From Diphasiastrum complanatum (lineage: Eukaryota; Streptophyta; Lycopodiopsida; Lycopodiales; Lycopodiaceae): a stretch of 64,000 nucleotides of DNA. Shown piece by piece: positions 1-11,711 of the stretch. The DNA lies in assembly GCA_029204225.1 (NCBI GenBank), contig CM055102.1, positions 7,426,496-7,490,495 of the forward strand, given 5' to 3'. Within the stretch, counting starts at the first letter, position 1; every line of letters starts with the position of its first letter. The position numbers and the translations under genes are program-made. The notes beneath the pieces are model-generated. The model saw only the letters and a program-made list of their open reading frames with translations, did not search any database and had not been told where the DNA came from.

Positions 1-441
1 GACAAAGTGAAACCTTTGTGAGTTTCTAGGTCCAAATCAAAACCAATTTTCTTGAGCATTGTTTTATAGGATCCTTCCAAAATGTTCTTTTGAATCAAGA
101 GCAAGGGGATCTTGCTACTTGAATCTTTGTGCATTTCAAATAAATTTCTAGTGGAAAAATTCTAGAAAAGAACTTAGGGAGGTTCAAGAAGTTCAATCTA
201 CTTTGTGTTCATTGATTATCTCAAGAGTAGTCAATAGAGTGAAAAATTGGCAAGATTTGATTGTAAATAGATTTCACATCATCTTATCTTCATTCCAACT
301 TTGTGAGGGAGTGATAGAACTGTGATTATAAGTCCATTTGTTGGATTAGAAATCAAATTGAGTGAAACACTACAAAGTTTGAGACCTTTGTGAGTTTCAA
401 GTCAATCACATCTATTTCTTGTGTGTAGAATTCACTAGTAA

Positions 442-1022
442 GATGGGTTCTATTGGAGCATACCTTCTAGAAGCTAGTGAGAGATTGAACTCTACTAATT
501 ATGCTATTTGGAAGGTTATGATGGAGTCACTCATGGTGCTCCAAGACCTTTATAAGTTTCTGATTGATGATGAAGATGAACCTCTAGGTATCTAGGCTAG
601 CACTTCATTGTGTGAAGATGAATGTAAGAAATGATCTTTTGAGAGAAGTATCATCATGTACCAATGCTAAAGAGGTTTGGGAGTCTTTAAAATCAATCTA
701 TAAATCAACCAACACTTCTAGAGGACTTATGCTTAGAAACCAAATTTTGCAAAGCATGAGGAGAAGTGAGGAGAGTGCACATGATTATGTACTTAGAATC
801 AAGTTTCTAAATAGGGAGTTGGCTTCCATTGGAGAGAAGATTCATGATGGAGAGCTTGTACAAGTTGTTCTTTATGGTCTAGGAGATGACTTTGCAAATT
901 TGGTCCAAAGTTTTGCCATCCAAGACACTTTGCCAACTATAGAAAAAATTCACAGTGTATTAGTGGCTAAAGAGTGTAGGATGCTCCACACCAAGGCAAG
1001 CATGAGTTCATTGTCTTTGTAG
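442..1022 (+). pseudogene. Copia gag (UBN2-like) pseudogene
   Basis: Translation from ATG 442 gives a Copia gag N-terminus with the usual SNY/TNY-x-x-W-K motif (STNYAIWK), then a stop near 592. The longest open stretch, 612-1022, carries the gag core, including RNQILQSMRRSEESAHDY and GLGDDFANLVQSFAIQD. It aligns by eye along its length with the gag of the complete element at 33527-36619 (for example NLVQSFAIQ occurs in both). Gag packages the element RNA in cytoplasmic particles. This copy is interrupted and unlikely to work. Confidence 0.7.
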
Positions 1023-1139
1023 CATGGAGATGAGAAAGCCAATTTCTCATTCAAGGGCAAAAAGAAGACCAATGGAAAGAAGAAGCATCCAAAGGAGGCC
1101 AAAGAAGAGGATGATGCATCAAGCTCAAAGGGCAAGTCA

Positions 1140-1400
1140 AAGCAAAAATGCTGTGGAAAGAAGTGACATTATGCATCTGAATGCTACAAGAGGCTAAGAG
1201 CACAAGAGGAGGAGGACAAACAAGGAAACCTTGCACATGAGGAGGAAGAAGATAAAGTAGATGTATTCTTGATGGCATCTACATCCTCACCAACAAGCAA
1301 TGGCAATTCAAGAGATACATGGTGGATTGATAGTGGGGCTAGCTCCCACATGTCTTGTGAAAAGGACTTTTTCTCAACCTTACACTCAATCAATGATGGC
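1140..1400 (+). pseudogene. Zinc knuckle and retropepsin active-site remnant
   Basis: Around 1149-1190 the frame reads CCGKK-stop-HYASEC, a CX2CX4HX4C-like knuckle in which an in-frame TGA replaces a residue before the His. About 130 bases on, the frame reads WWIDSGASSHMSC, the aspartic protease DSGA motif typical of Copia polyproteins. A further stop (TAA, near 1401) follows. The order knuckle then protease is that of a Copia gag-pol. Both are remnants. Confidence 0.6.
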
Positions 1401-1463
1401 TAAAAGTTTGTCTTCACTGCAAGTGATAAAGAGTGTAGGATAGATGGTGTTGTTACCATCTCT

Positions 1464-1655
1464 TTGTATCTAGAATCCTCAATAAGTATGGATCTAAGAA
1501 ATGTTCTTTATGTATCATCAATCACCAAGAATATGCTAAGTGTTGGTCAACTCTTAGAAAGTGGTTTGGATGTCCACTTAAATCATGGTGTTTGTTCCAT
1601 TTTTAAGAATGATGTTTGCATTGCAAAGGGATTTAAACATGGAAGATTGTTTTAG
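1464..1655 (+). pseudogene. GAG-pre-integrase fragment
   Basis: The 63-codon stretch contains NVLYVSSITKNMLSVGQLLE, the conserved segment between protease and integrase in Copia polyproteins (compare EVLYVPGLKKNLLSVG in element C near 12800). It ends in a stop just before the HxxxH zinc-binding part of integrase would begin. No integrase core follows, so this copy is deleted or rearranged here. Confidence 0.6.
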
Positions 1656-1682
1656 TAAAAAGCTAGTGTTGCTTTTGAGAGT

Positions 1683-2430
1683 GTGAGCTTGGCAAAGGAG
1701 GAGATCACTCAAGTGGAGATCTTGGAAAAGTGTGATCTTGCTTGCATTGAGGAGGAGCATCAAAAGGAGGAAGATCTTGAGGATCATCCTCAAAGCATGA
1801 GAGCTCCAAGGGAGTCCTCAATGACAATGGCCGAGTCATCAAATTGCATGCAAATTGTCCATTCAAGTGTGCATCTTGCAAGGATGGTGAGCATTGGAGA
1901 GTCTATTGTCTTTGAATACTTTTTGTATAGTATGGAGTGACTTGTTGTTGATATTTAAGATCTATGATGTTTAGTGCTTTTTATGACAAGAGAATGAAAA
2001 TGGATGCTTTCACTCCATTTGTTGTTTATAAAGCAATTTCATTGGATAACTATTTTTCTAATAGTTTGAATAGTGTCATAAAAGATTAAACATCATTTGT
2101 ATTGGAAAACTTTGGGTCCACATGCTTTGAGCATGATCATTCCAATGTAAGGACCAAAGATTATCCTATTTCAATGATAGGAATAATGGTAGTGTTTTGC
2201 TCTTCAAGTAGAGATTATAGAATCTACTTGTTTTCCATCAAAGAGATTGTCAATGGTGGAAATGTGAACTTTAAAGAGTGGCATATTTGTAAACTTGAAG
2301 AAGAACCTTTGGATCAACACCTTATTCAATTCATTGATGGAAGTTGGAGTCAAGTCGAGTGGAGGAGCAAGCTCAAGACCCAAAGACTCCAAGAAGAACC
2401 ATGAGTATAAAGATGGAGCCATCAAGGCTC
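1683..2430 (+). other. Unrecognised coding-like tail of element A
   Basis: Short open frames (1683-1940 and 2102-2404) follow the pre-integrase remnant where integrase should be. The first is Glu-rich and the second holds LFSIKEIVNGGNVNFKEW. I recognise no domain. Codon use resembles the gag upstream. It may be a replacement segment like the unknown C-terminal part of element K, though I see no convincing alignment between them. Confidence 0.25.
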
Positions 2431-2689
2431 AATCATATGGATCAATAGTTCAATTGATGGAACATCTTGTAAGGGATCCTTTTAATACTAAAGTTGTTTT
2501 CAGCACATTTTTGTGCGCGTGCAAAAGTGCACATAAAACCCTTGGTCACTTGACAAGACATAACATGCCATCAAATGATTGAAATTTTAATCTTTTAACT
2601 GTATATAGAACTAGACTTGACTCTTCATTGTGTTATTGAAAGACTTAATTTTTTTTTCTCTTAATTAATGGCAATTTGCCCTCAAAAAA

Positions 2690-3250
2690 CTTCAATTTTT
2701 AGCACTTCACATGGGTAACTTTAGGTGCACGTATATATTTATATAGGACTCCAAATTTGAATTTTATTTTATAGAAATGTTTCTATGGTCATAAAGGATT
2801 TTTGAAAGTAGACAGCCAAAGAAAGGGTTGCAAAAAGCACCTCCAAAAGAGCTGAAACTTTCTAGCACCTTTCAATAATTTTCAATACTTTTCAGCACTT
2901 GACATGGGTAACTTTAGATGCACATATCTATCTCTGCATAACTCCAAATTGAGATAAATTTGAGAGACATTTTTTTATGGTCATATAATACTTTTAAAGT
3001 AGAAAAACCAAAAAAATATTGTTAAAATCATGGTATTATACACTCAAATATAATATTTCTAGCTTTTTTGATTTTTATCAACACTTAAAAGGGTAACTTT
3101 GAATGCACGTATCTATCTCTATAGATCTCCAAATTCATCTTTTTTTTTAAAATAGTCATGTTTTTATAATCATATAAGATTTTTAAGGCTAAAAATTGAA
3201 CATGAAATTCACAACAATGTAGTCCCATATAAGAAAATATCGAAGTTTCA
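2690..3250 (+). repeat. Old tandem triplication, ~190-bp unit
   Basis: Three diverged copies start near 2701, 2894 and 3080, each opening with a version of 'gcacttgacatgggtaactt' followed by 'gcacgtatctat' and 'ctccaaatt', then an AT-rich part. Spacings are 193 and 186 bases. No gene is seen in 2590-3440. Confidence 0.6.
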
Positions 3251-3440
3251 TCAGTACCCCCACATGTTTGACACATCATATCTTACATATAAACTGCTCG
3301 AAAAGAAGGTCCCAAATTTTTTAATCAGTATATGTATATATAAAGAACACACATGTGAAAGGATTTGATGTGATTCATCATAGTTTATGAGATATGATTT
3401 TTTGATTAAGTGCTTGAAATGCACACTTTTGTGTGCATTT

Positions 3441-4600
3441 TGTGACAACTCTAGTGTTAAGAGGTGGTGAAAGATCCTTCATGGACATCATTCTCTATTG
3501 GAGTCTCAAAAGTTGTTAGCCAATTCTCTAGTACCGAGCCAAGCTGAAGACATAAGTTATCTCTCACCCATGACCAAGGAGGTCTCAGAAGGAAGAGAGC
3601 AGAAGAAGCTGAGAGCCGAGGAAATACTAGCTAGGAAGATAGTGATTAACTATGTGAGCTTATGTAGTGTATCCCAAAGAAGGAATGACCATGTAGGAGC
3701 TAGTAACATTTCCTTGAATAGTTGTAATAAATGTAGACCTCCCTTAAAATAGTAAGAGTGAGCCACCTTTTGATGGTGACCTCTAGTGGAAGGGCAAATT
3801 CCACATGTAATTTCTAATTTAGTGGAATTGCCACATGGGCTCCACATGGGCAGCCTTATTGCTTATTTAAGGGCCCCCCTCTCTTGTGAGGGAGCTTTTG
3901 ATTGTATTTTCAAGTTCCCTTGAGCTAATAGAGAGGATCCTCCACGAGTCCTTGAAGATCACTAAGCTCCTTGTTCATGGCAATGATCTTGAGTGATATT
4001 TCTATGAGCATGCTTGATTCCTTGCTTGTGAATTAACTAGATTCTTGTTTCTTGTTCTTGCTTAGTTATGGATTAGCTTCAATTCTTGCTTGTAGAATTG
4101 TGTAGAGTTCAGCATTCAAGTAAACTATAGAGGCTAGAAATGTGGTGTAAATCTTGCATAGTCTTGACATTCTAGTTCTTGATGTTCTTGGATAATTTAG
4201 ACATCAAGTAATGTATGTTTCTTGATTCCTAGATTGTTAAATGCTGTTAGGAATCATGTTTCTTGTTTCTTGAATCTGGTTTTGGTTTTAGTAGCTATTC
4301 TAGTTCTTGATTGTTCTTTGATTCAGTAGTTAGTAGTAGGATTGCTCTCTATGCTGAATGCTGATCTGTTTGAGCTGTAGATGGTTGCATGGCTAGTGTA
4401 TGCATATAGATGAGTATCGGATTTGAGTTACCCACTGATAGGATGAGAAATACGTAATGCATCCTTGAATATTGTTTCTGCTTTGTAAACGTTCTAATAA
4501 GAAGAATAATCATGAATAACCATAACAACAGAGGTAATCCAAGAGAGATAAGCAACAAAAAGAGAAAAACGTGTTCACAGATTCAATGAATAAGTGAACA
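3441..4600 (+). repeat. Probable 5' LTR of the Ty3/Gypsy element
   Basis: The right end is well supported: 'gtgaaca' at 4594-4600 is followed after two bases by a Gypsy-type primer site. The left end is uncertain: TGTGACAACTC at 3441 and TGTTAAGAGG at 3455 are both plausible starts, and the latter pairs with the terminal AACA. A TATA-like 'ttatttaaggg' near 3861 sits where an LTR promoter would be. A second LTR is not in the window, so length (about 1.15 kb) cannot be confirmed. Confidence 0.45.
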
Positions 4601-4602
4601 TT

Positions 4603-4614
4603 TGGCGCCGTTCC
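4603..4614 (+). other. Ty3/Gypsy primer binding site (TGGCGCCGTTCC)
   Basis: TGGCGCCGTT matches the start of the primer site used by many plant Tat/Athila-like Ty3/Gypsy elements, complementary to a tRNA 3' end. It lies two bases after a CA-ending LTR and is followed by a leader and a Gypsy gag, so position supports the call. Confidence 0.7.
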
Positions 4615-4619
4615 ACAGC

Positions 4620-5530
4620 TACACACACGCTCAACCAAGCCATATCTCAATCTCCTGTGTTGCGACACCATCGTCTGAGAGCTCCTACACATTCATTGAC
4701 AAGCTCATCCCTTCGGTCTGGACTGAAGTCCTGCTCGTTTCTCAACCGGAGTCTCACGATCCTCACTACGACGAGCTCCACAATCTCAACCGGAGCCGGA
4801 CCACTACCTCATACCTCTAGACCGAACAAAACCGTCATATATCAATTAGACCCTTTAGTCAAATTTTTTTTTTTTTTCACCCGGAGTGCTCAATTAAAAC
4901 TCAACCGGAGCACTGCCATCAATTCTCAACCGGAGCATTTCACTCGCATATCAACCGAAGTGCTTAGTAAAAACTCGACCGGAGCACTGCCATCAATTCT
5001 CAACCGGAGCATTTCGCTCGCATCTCAATCAGAGTGCTCAGTAAAAACTTGACCGGAGCACTGCTATCAATTCTCAACCGGAGTGCTCAATAAAAAACTC
5101 GACCCGAGCACTGCCATCACATCTCAACCGGAGTGTTCAGTCCAATCTCGACCGAAGCACTCTGTTCAGATCTCGACCGCAACACTTCTGTCAACTCTCG
5201 ACAGAAGCATTCCGCTCACATCTCAACCAAAGAACTCTCCTTCAATCTCGACCGGAACACTCTGTTCAGATCTCGACCAGAGCACTCTTCTCAAATCTCA
5301 ACTGGAGCACTCTGCTCAAATCTCAATCGGAACACTGCTCTTGAATCTCAACCGGAAGACACAGTCCCCTCTCAATCGACGGCCTACTTTCAATCTCAAC
5401 CAGAGCCGAAACCCTGTCAAATTTCAACCGGAGCCGGAACCTCACTCAAGTTCCGACCGAGCACATCTGTCCTTGACCATCACAAACCGCAGTAGACCGC
5501 AATATTACGATTTACGGCCTTCAAACAACC
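4620..5530 (+). repeat. Gypsy leader made of ~25-bp degenerate tandem repeats
   Basis: About 25 copies of a 22-27 base unit with core 'ctcaaccggagcactc' run through 4740-5460, with variants such as 'ctcgaccggagcactg'. Because the unit is close to 25 bases, every frame yields repetitive peptides rich in S, T, N and R; these overlapping frames are not taken as genes. The array lies between primer site and gag, in the untranslated leader of the element. Confidence 0.75.
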
Positions 5531-5616
5531 TCCATTGACCATCCCAAACCGAAATCAACCCGTAACAGACCACAACACCCGCATTCTGACAACCGTATCC
5601 ACCGTACCCAGAGTGC

Positions 5617-7190
5617 ATGAGTTTATTTCCACCATCCTACGACACCCTACGAGCTGTCATGGATCGCCCTAATGATCCGAATACTACAGAGGACTATCCA
5701 CCAGAGATGGTCTCCCCATCTACCGAACATGCTCGATTTAACAGGTATTCCAGGATGAAATCCCAAGTCCAAGAGCCATCTACAAACCCATTCGACAAAT
5801 GGGAACCTACGCGTTATGAAGCTCCATACGAACGACCACAATTCCATGCTGCCGAATCATCCCATGCACGAGCTCACTTAGACGGAGCTTTCACAAATAA
5901 TGTTCCACGTACTGAAAAAAGGACCCCAAAGCTAGACTTACTAAGTACGATGGTAACACTGATCCTCAGTGATTTCTCCAAGTCTTTGAGAATGCCTGTG
6001 ACGTCTACGACGAGACAACACCAGAGGCCATGGTACAGCTCTTCTCGATGACCATGATCGATCGCGCACGAGAGTGATTTTTTAACTTTGATTGTGAAGA
6101 TAAACGTGACTGGTTACTCTTGAAAGAGACATTTATCAAATGGTTCAAGCCTTTTCTCTTGATAGAAAGTCCTTTTGTCAAACTAAGTAACATCAAAATG
6201 ACAAAAGACAAAAAAGTACGTGACTATATCGAACGATTTAAAGGATTAAAAAGTCAGGTACACGAGCAACCTACTGAGTCCATGCTCATCATTTGGTTCC
6301 TCGTTGGACTTCCCCGATGGATCAGACATGAACTTCGTTCCAATGATGAATATACATCATTGAAACAAGCCATGTCTGCTGCCATTCGAGAAGAATATGA
6401 GGGCTCAGATGTTGAGAAACCACGAGAACGGAGATCACATCGTGCTATCCAAGACGCTCGACTAAACGATGACACACGAGAACAGTTATGAAAAACACAG
6501 ATGGAGTTGCTTAATCAGCAACACCAACAATAGATGGAGAAACTCACCAAAGAATTTCAAAACACTCTTAAGTCTATCCAAAGTTCGATGCCAGGTCAGT
6601 TACCCACTGGCCAAATCCATCATAGATGAGAGAACACGTGGTGCCCTCACTGTCGAGGTACACACACTGGCAATGAGTGCCCTTCATACCAACCGGTCCC
6701 AGATACCTCCTTGATCAAATGTGAAATCTGTGACTTTATGGGGCAAACCTCTCTTTATTGCTCATATAACCCAAGGAATCAGCCTCACAACCAGTCACAC
6801 CATAAAACAACCAGATCCATATACAAGAGTTGCCCAGACCACCTACTCATCAACCTCAACAACAGCTGGCACTCTTAGGACCACCACCACGAGGACAATA
6901 AGATCTAGGAGCACAAAAAATTAGACATCCTCGAGAGTTTGCACACACACACCTGGTAGAAAACTCCTACGATCAATCATATCATCCTGATACATCAATT
7001 CCATCATCTAGCAATCACCGACAACTCATACTCGTGCAAACAAACTGAGTATTCCACACCACAAGACAACCCAACTTAGCTAGCCATCCAAGATGGTTAC
7101 GCTATCGCTACTGGACCCATGAGCAACCGCTGCTTTATCTATGGCGAAACAGGACATTTCATGGATGACTGTAAAGTTAAAAACCAATAC
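5617..7190 (+). pseudogene. Ty3/Gypsy gag pseudogene with zinc knuckles
   Basis: Starts at ATG 5617 (MSLFPPSYDTLRAVMD). After a frameshift near 5925 the frame continues as a Retrotrans_gag-like domain (KYDGNTDPQ; then FFNFD, FIKWFKPF, DYIERFKGL, GLPRWIRHEL) to about 6490. Two in-frame TGA codons, near 5969 and 6077, sit where the family usually has Trp, as expected from TGG to TGA decay. Downstream are knuckle-like motifs: CPHCRGTHTGNEC near 6640 and CFIYGETGHFMDDC near 7131, the latter with its second Cys replaced by Tyr. Pol is not present; the element ends or is rearranged near 7212-7540. Confidence 0.75.
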
Positions 7191-7211
7191 CATGCAGAAT
7201 GTCCCGACTGT

Positions 7212-7443
7212 GTGTTGTTGGCGTTGTGCTCTAGTAAGAACTCTAACAGGTTCGGATGTGATATGACGTGCTGGAAGGATCCTGTTAGGTTGTTTAGGAC
7301 AGTCTTTGAAGCTGTGTTAAACAACCTAAGAGGATCAACACAGCTTCAAAGACTGTCCTAAACAACCTAACAGGATCCTTTCAGCACGTCATATCACATC
7401 CGAACCTGTTAGAGTTCTTACTAGAGCACAACGCCAACAACAC
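7212..7443. repeat. Near-perfect inverted repeat, 107-bp arms, 18-bp loop
   Basis: Bases 7212-7318 are the reverse complement of 7337-7443, with one mismatch seen (ggaagg against tttcag context near 7275/7380). The loop 7319-7336 (aaacaacctaagaggatc) itself resembles part of the right arm (acaacctaacaggatc). It lies just downstream of the last Gypsy zinc knuckle. No terminal repeat or target duplication of a MITE is evident. A template-switch (snap-back) duplication is the simplest origin. Confidence 0.85.
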
Positions 7444-7559
7444 GAACAACAGCAAAACCATGGACAATCAGCTGACCACATGGAAGCCATTTGACAGCCT
7501 CCACAGCACCAAAAGATTACCTAGACCCAAAAGTGAAACAAAGACAATACAACGAATTT

Positions 7560-8027
7560 CGAGATGAATTTTTGCGGGAGGAAAAACATACAAATAGTCC
7601 GTTATCAGCTCATATACAAAGCATTTGCACATATCTTAGTAATGAGAGTACATAATCACGCGTATCTTATCATTTAGTCTCTTCATGAAGGTACTTGCCA
7701 TACACATACTTGTATGAGAACATACTCTGAATCCGAAAGCTAAAATTGGGATGTGATCTGCAATCTAACAACCACTGCGGAGAAAGAGACACATAACTTT
7801 GCATATCATTGTTTGTATTCTACTTATCACAAACCATAATCAAAGAGATAATCAAGAGGACATTCAGTATGCAGTAGGTCACTGTCTATCAGCGATGGCT
7901 CACCATTTACATTGAAAAGATAGTTCGTTGTGCATTTTTTAGTGCCACCATCATTGACAGCGATATAGGTACAATGTTTGATCAAAGTAAATAAATGTAA
8001 ACATTCAATCTATTTATAAAACCAACA
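7560..8027 (+). repeat. Probable 5' LTR of Copia element B (left end unknown)
   Basis: The sequence ends in 'accaaca' immediately before a tRNA-Met primer site at 8028, and has TATA-like 'tatttataaaacc' just upstream (8010-8023). I cannot place the TG start; no second copy exists in the window. Confidence 0.45.
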
Positions 8028-8039
8028 TGGTATCAGAGC
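8028..8039 (+). other. Copia primer binding site (TGGTATCAGAGC)
   Basis: Exact match to the initiator tRNA-Met complementary site used by plant Copia elements. Directly follows a CA-ending LTR-like sequence and precedes a gag start at 8177. Confidence 0.85.
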
Positions 8040-8176
8040 GGTAATTCTACTCTCTGATTCTTAAGGGCAAACTTAGAGCTTCTTTATCAGAATATTCTGA
8101 TAAAGAGTAGAGATTTGCTGTAATTGTTTCTAGTCACATAATCTACTATCTACATACACTCATCCTGAATTTTTAG

Positions 8177-10130
8177 ATGGATTCGCAATCACAGTTTGCT
8201 CTAATGGTAGACAAACTTGATGGTTCAAATTACCACTTGTGAAAATTCAAGATGAAGGTGGTACTGATGGCCAACGAGCTTTGGAAAATAGTCGTTGGAA
8301 CCAAACTACTTCCCAGTGTCGATGAGCAAGCCATTTCCAAGTGGAAGCTCAGGGATGTCAAGGCTTTTGTCTTGATCACCCTTAACATCTCTGACACATA
8401 GATTGGCCACATCAGACAAGCCCAATCTTTGAAAGAAGCTTGGGATATGCTGAATACACTATACGAAGTGAGGGATGTCACTTCAAAGGTGAATATGAGA
8501 AGAAAGTTCTTCTCACTCAGAATGAAAGAAGGTGATTCTGTTCAGAATCACATTAATCAAAGACTTTGTTGGAGCAGATGGCAGCAATAGGTTCACTGAT
8601 CGAAGACTTTAACGTTGTAATGAACTTATTGTCCAACCTGCCATTCTCATATGAAATTGGGTGATGATAATTTCCACACACTCAGAAATCACATTCTCCA
8701 GAGTCATAACTGTAGGAGGACACAAGAAGGAATGGAGCATCCTCATCCTCCATCAATGAATCGCAAGCATTATTCTCAAAGAAGAACACAAGGAAATAAC
8801 AGAAGAAGGGAGCTGCCCGACAAATCAATGACAATAAGAAGCAATCGCAAAAGATTCAGAATTAGCAACTTGTTCAGAACAAGAAAAGGCTCTTCTATAA
8901 ATACTGCAAGAGGAAGAAGCATGAAACCAGGATTGTCGGGCCTTGAAGATCAACAACGACAAGAAAAAGCATCCGGATCAGCAAACCCATGTAGCACACA
9001 CAAAACAGAAGATCCAAGAAGACGACGACGACGAGCAGGAAGTCTTCATGGTGAACCAACACCATGTCGAACAATCGGAGGAGTGGTTCCTCGATTCTAG
9101 AGAAACACAACATATGACAAGCCATCAAGAATAGTTCATCGACTTTTCGGCCTACATCACAAAGAAATTTGTTTCACTTTGGAGACATCAGCTCATATAG
9201 AATTGAAGGGAAGGTATTGTAAGACTTCAGAATTTTCAGAATGGATTATCGAAGCTCATACCAAATGTATTGTATGTCCCAAATTTGAATATGTTGTCAA
9301 TCAGTCAAATTAGAGACTTAGGACATAAGATAGATTTTCAGGTAGATCCCTGTTGAATTCTTGATAAGAGCAGGGGAATTCTTGCACTCGGAAAGAGGCA
9401 AGGATATCTTTATAGGCTTAGTCATTGTAACTCTGTAACTGACTCTACTTTAAGCAATTCAACATCTGTTAATAAAGGATTGATTTGGCATTATAGACTT
9501 GGTCATCTTAATCATGTATCAATAGGTAACATGTCTAGACTATCGAATTGTCGACCCTCCTGTTTGCCAAAGTTGTATCATAGGAAAGTAGACAAGAAGG
9601 CCATTTAAGTCAAATCAAGAAGACATATCTAAAAATTTGCTAGACATTGTACATACTGATATATGTGGCCCAATGCAAACACCATCACTGCTTGGTGCTA
9701 AATTATTTTTTACTTTCATAGATGACTATTCCAAAAGAACTGATGTATATTTTTTGAAGCACAAATCTGAAACCTTCTAGTTCTTCAAGAAATATAAAGA
9801 AAATGCTGAGTTGTAGATAGGCAAGAAGATCAAAGCTCTTAGGAGCAACAACAACGGTGAATACATCTCAAACGAGTTCAAAGACTATTGCTCAACCAAT
9901 GGCATCAATCAATAATTTGATGCTTCCATAGTCAAATGGATTGGCAGAAAGAAAGAACGGGACCTTAGTCGAGTCTACCATGTTGCCCAAATCGTTCTGG
10001 CAACATGTTGTTTCAACATCAGCCTACATGTAGAATCGATGTATAACTAAAGGCCTCCCTGACAACAAAACCTCTCTTGAAGTCTGGACAGGATTCAAGC
10101 CTTCATTGAAACATTTGATAGTATTCAAAT
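8177..10130 (+). pseudogene. Copia element B gag-pol pseudogene (gag, pre-integrase, integrase)
   Basis: Gag begins at ATG 8177 (MDSQSQFALMVDKLDGSNY). A TGA replaces the expected Trp of the NYxxW motif and a TAG follows near 8400. Further on, many stops and frameshifts break the frame, but fragments are clear: integrase start DIVHTDICGPMQTPS near 9640, FFTFIDDYSKR near 9710 and a degenerate DxxGEY (NNNGEYISNEF) near 9850. The frame is lost near 10100 where the LTR of element C begins. No reverse transcriptase. A heavily decayed copy, apparently cut by insertion of C. Confidence 0.65.
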
Positions 10131-10133
10131 GAG

Positions 10134-10404
10134 TTAGAATTAAAGTAGAATCATTGTGTTACTGTACTGTGGGTCCTATCAGTGGATAAGGATCAGTTGG
10201 CCTCGCCATGAGGCAAGTCGACGGGACACGTGTCCCGCCAACCGCAACCTGGGCATGCACGAGTTGCCTGAATGAACTACTATATGTACAGTGTAATTTC
10301 ATTTTGAGAAATACAGTTGCTATGTGAGCTTGCTGTGGAGAGTGTTTTCTGTCTGTGTTACTGTGTAGCATGATCTGTGTTCCTGTGCAAAGCAAATTCT
10401 AAGT
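10134..10404 (+). repeat. 5' LTR of Copia family C
   Basis: About 270 bases from 'ttagaattaaagtagaatca' to 'gcaaattctaagt'. Related sequence recurs in reverse orientation at 44526-44796 and 60570-60824, beside reverse transcriptase of the same family, which fixes both ends approximately. Contains the palindromic 'gacgggacacgtgtcccg' near 10211. Followed at once by a primer site. The exact terminal bases are uncertain because the copies end AAGTA rather than CA. Confidence 0.75.
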
Positions 10405-10417
10405 TGGTATTAGAGCC
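10405..10417 (+). other. Copia primer binding site (TGGTATTAGAGCC)
   Basis: One transition away from TGGTATCAGAGCC, the initiator tRNA-Met site. Directly after the family C LTR. Bases 10418-11711 are the untranslated leader, in which I see no gene. Confidence 0.75.
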
Positions 10418-11711
10418 GTACAGGGAGTGTACACAGTACATCATCGCCGTTGAAGAGAGCTTCGGGAGAACTGTCTTTTGAGAGTTCGGGATTTACGGCA
10501 GGTTGAAGACGGAAAGAGAAGCACTGGTGCACGGTTTCTAGTTTATAGAGGCTTGCCAAGCTCAGCAGAGGGATTATTAGCCTGTGCATAGCATCAAACA
10601 GGGAAAAATTTGTGAAAAATTGACAAATTTGAAACCAGTTGAAAATTGAAACCGGGTTTGGGGTTACGATTTTTTATACATAACTGGTGATTTCTTCACT
10701 GTTTGTGCACCATTTTGGATGCCGTAAGGACAAGAAGGAAGCTAATTACATTGTCAACCAGCCATGGAGAGATTCTGAGGTGTATGTCAGAGATTTGTCT
10801 CCAGACAGTTAACCTAGCAGATTTGCGGTAAAAGGTGAAAAAAGCCACTTTGTCAAGTTGAGCTAAAATCATGGAATTTCATGAGTGAACACTCTACAAA
10901 CTTGGTATCAGTAGGGCGACCCTGCTCCAGGCCTCAAATCGTGCTCAAATCGATCCGTAGGCGAGTTAGATAAAGCAAAAACGAACTTGGGGAGGCACGG
11001 CCGTAGACAGGGAGGTCGCGGACTGTTCGGACGTGGAACTAGGGTGAAACCATAGCGTTTCGGAGTGGGTAGGGCTTACAAGACTCTCCATTAGTGCAAA
11101 GAGTGCTCGGATCCGGTGGATAGAGAAGCTACAAGATCAACGACTCAGTTCATGCTATCCAGAAGGGATATCCACAGTTGGATCAGAATCAATCATTGGA
11201 TGGAGTCTGAAGGGTTGTTGAAGAGGGCCCTGCAGAAATGAAGTGCATTTTGGCCTTCAACTTTATTAAAAATTCTCATACTGAAATTGGAGTTGGGTCC
11301 CTTCACAAGTGAAGAGTGAAGTTTCTTCAAGGTGAAGAAACAGTTTAAAAACTAGAAAAGTCCCTATTTTTGGGTCCTTTGCCCGTTTTGACCCAAACGA
11401 AAGGCTATAGCCTCCAAACGAAGGGCACCCGCACTGTACTTGCAAGTACGATACAGCAAAACAGAGTGATTGCAGAGGAAAAAGTGTTCAGAGTGCGCCA
11501 GAAGTGATTTCACCATTTCACTGGGCACATAGTTGGGAGTTGACGACTGAGTGCATTTCAGAAGGCGATGCTGATTTGGCTTTCAAATTGGTGGAAAAGC
11601 GGCGAGTGGCCTGGTAAGGGAAAAAGTGCAAGTCATTATTTTCAGCTTCTGACATCATTGTTGGCCTCGGCATACTATTTTTAGCCTACGACAGAAGTTT
11701 CAAGCAGTTTT

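Larger units (their letters stand above)
1..2430 (+). mobile_element. Degenerate Ty1/Copia element A (leader, gag, protease, pre-integrase)
   Basis: Bases 1-441 are a non-coding leader with the phrase 'cctttgtgagttt' twice. A Copia-type gag begins at the ATG at 442 and is broken by a TAG near 592. It resumes at 612-1022, a zinc-knuckle remnant lies near 1150-1190, a protease DSGA motif near 1330 and a pre-integrase segment at 1464-1655. No integrase core or reverse transcriptase follows. Instead there are short frames (1683-1940, 2102-2404) that I do not recognise. The gag is clearly related to that of element K at 33527. Upstream LTR lies outside the window. A decayed copy; the unusual 3' part may mean it was already non-autonomous. 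Confidence 0.7.

Noticed and set aside
4594-5538. Ser/Thr/Arg-rich repetitive ORFs
   Set aside because: The ~25-bp array gives long frames in several registers at once; position in the Gypsy leader explains it better.
7212-7443. MITE or foldback transposon
   Set aside because: No target duplication or element-like termini are visible; snap-back duplication is simpler.
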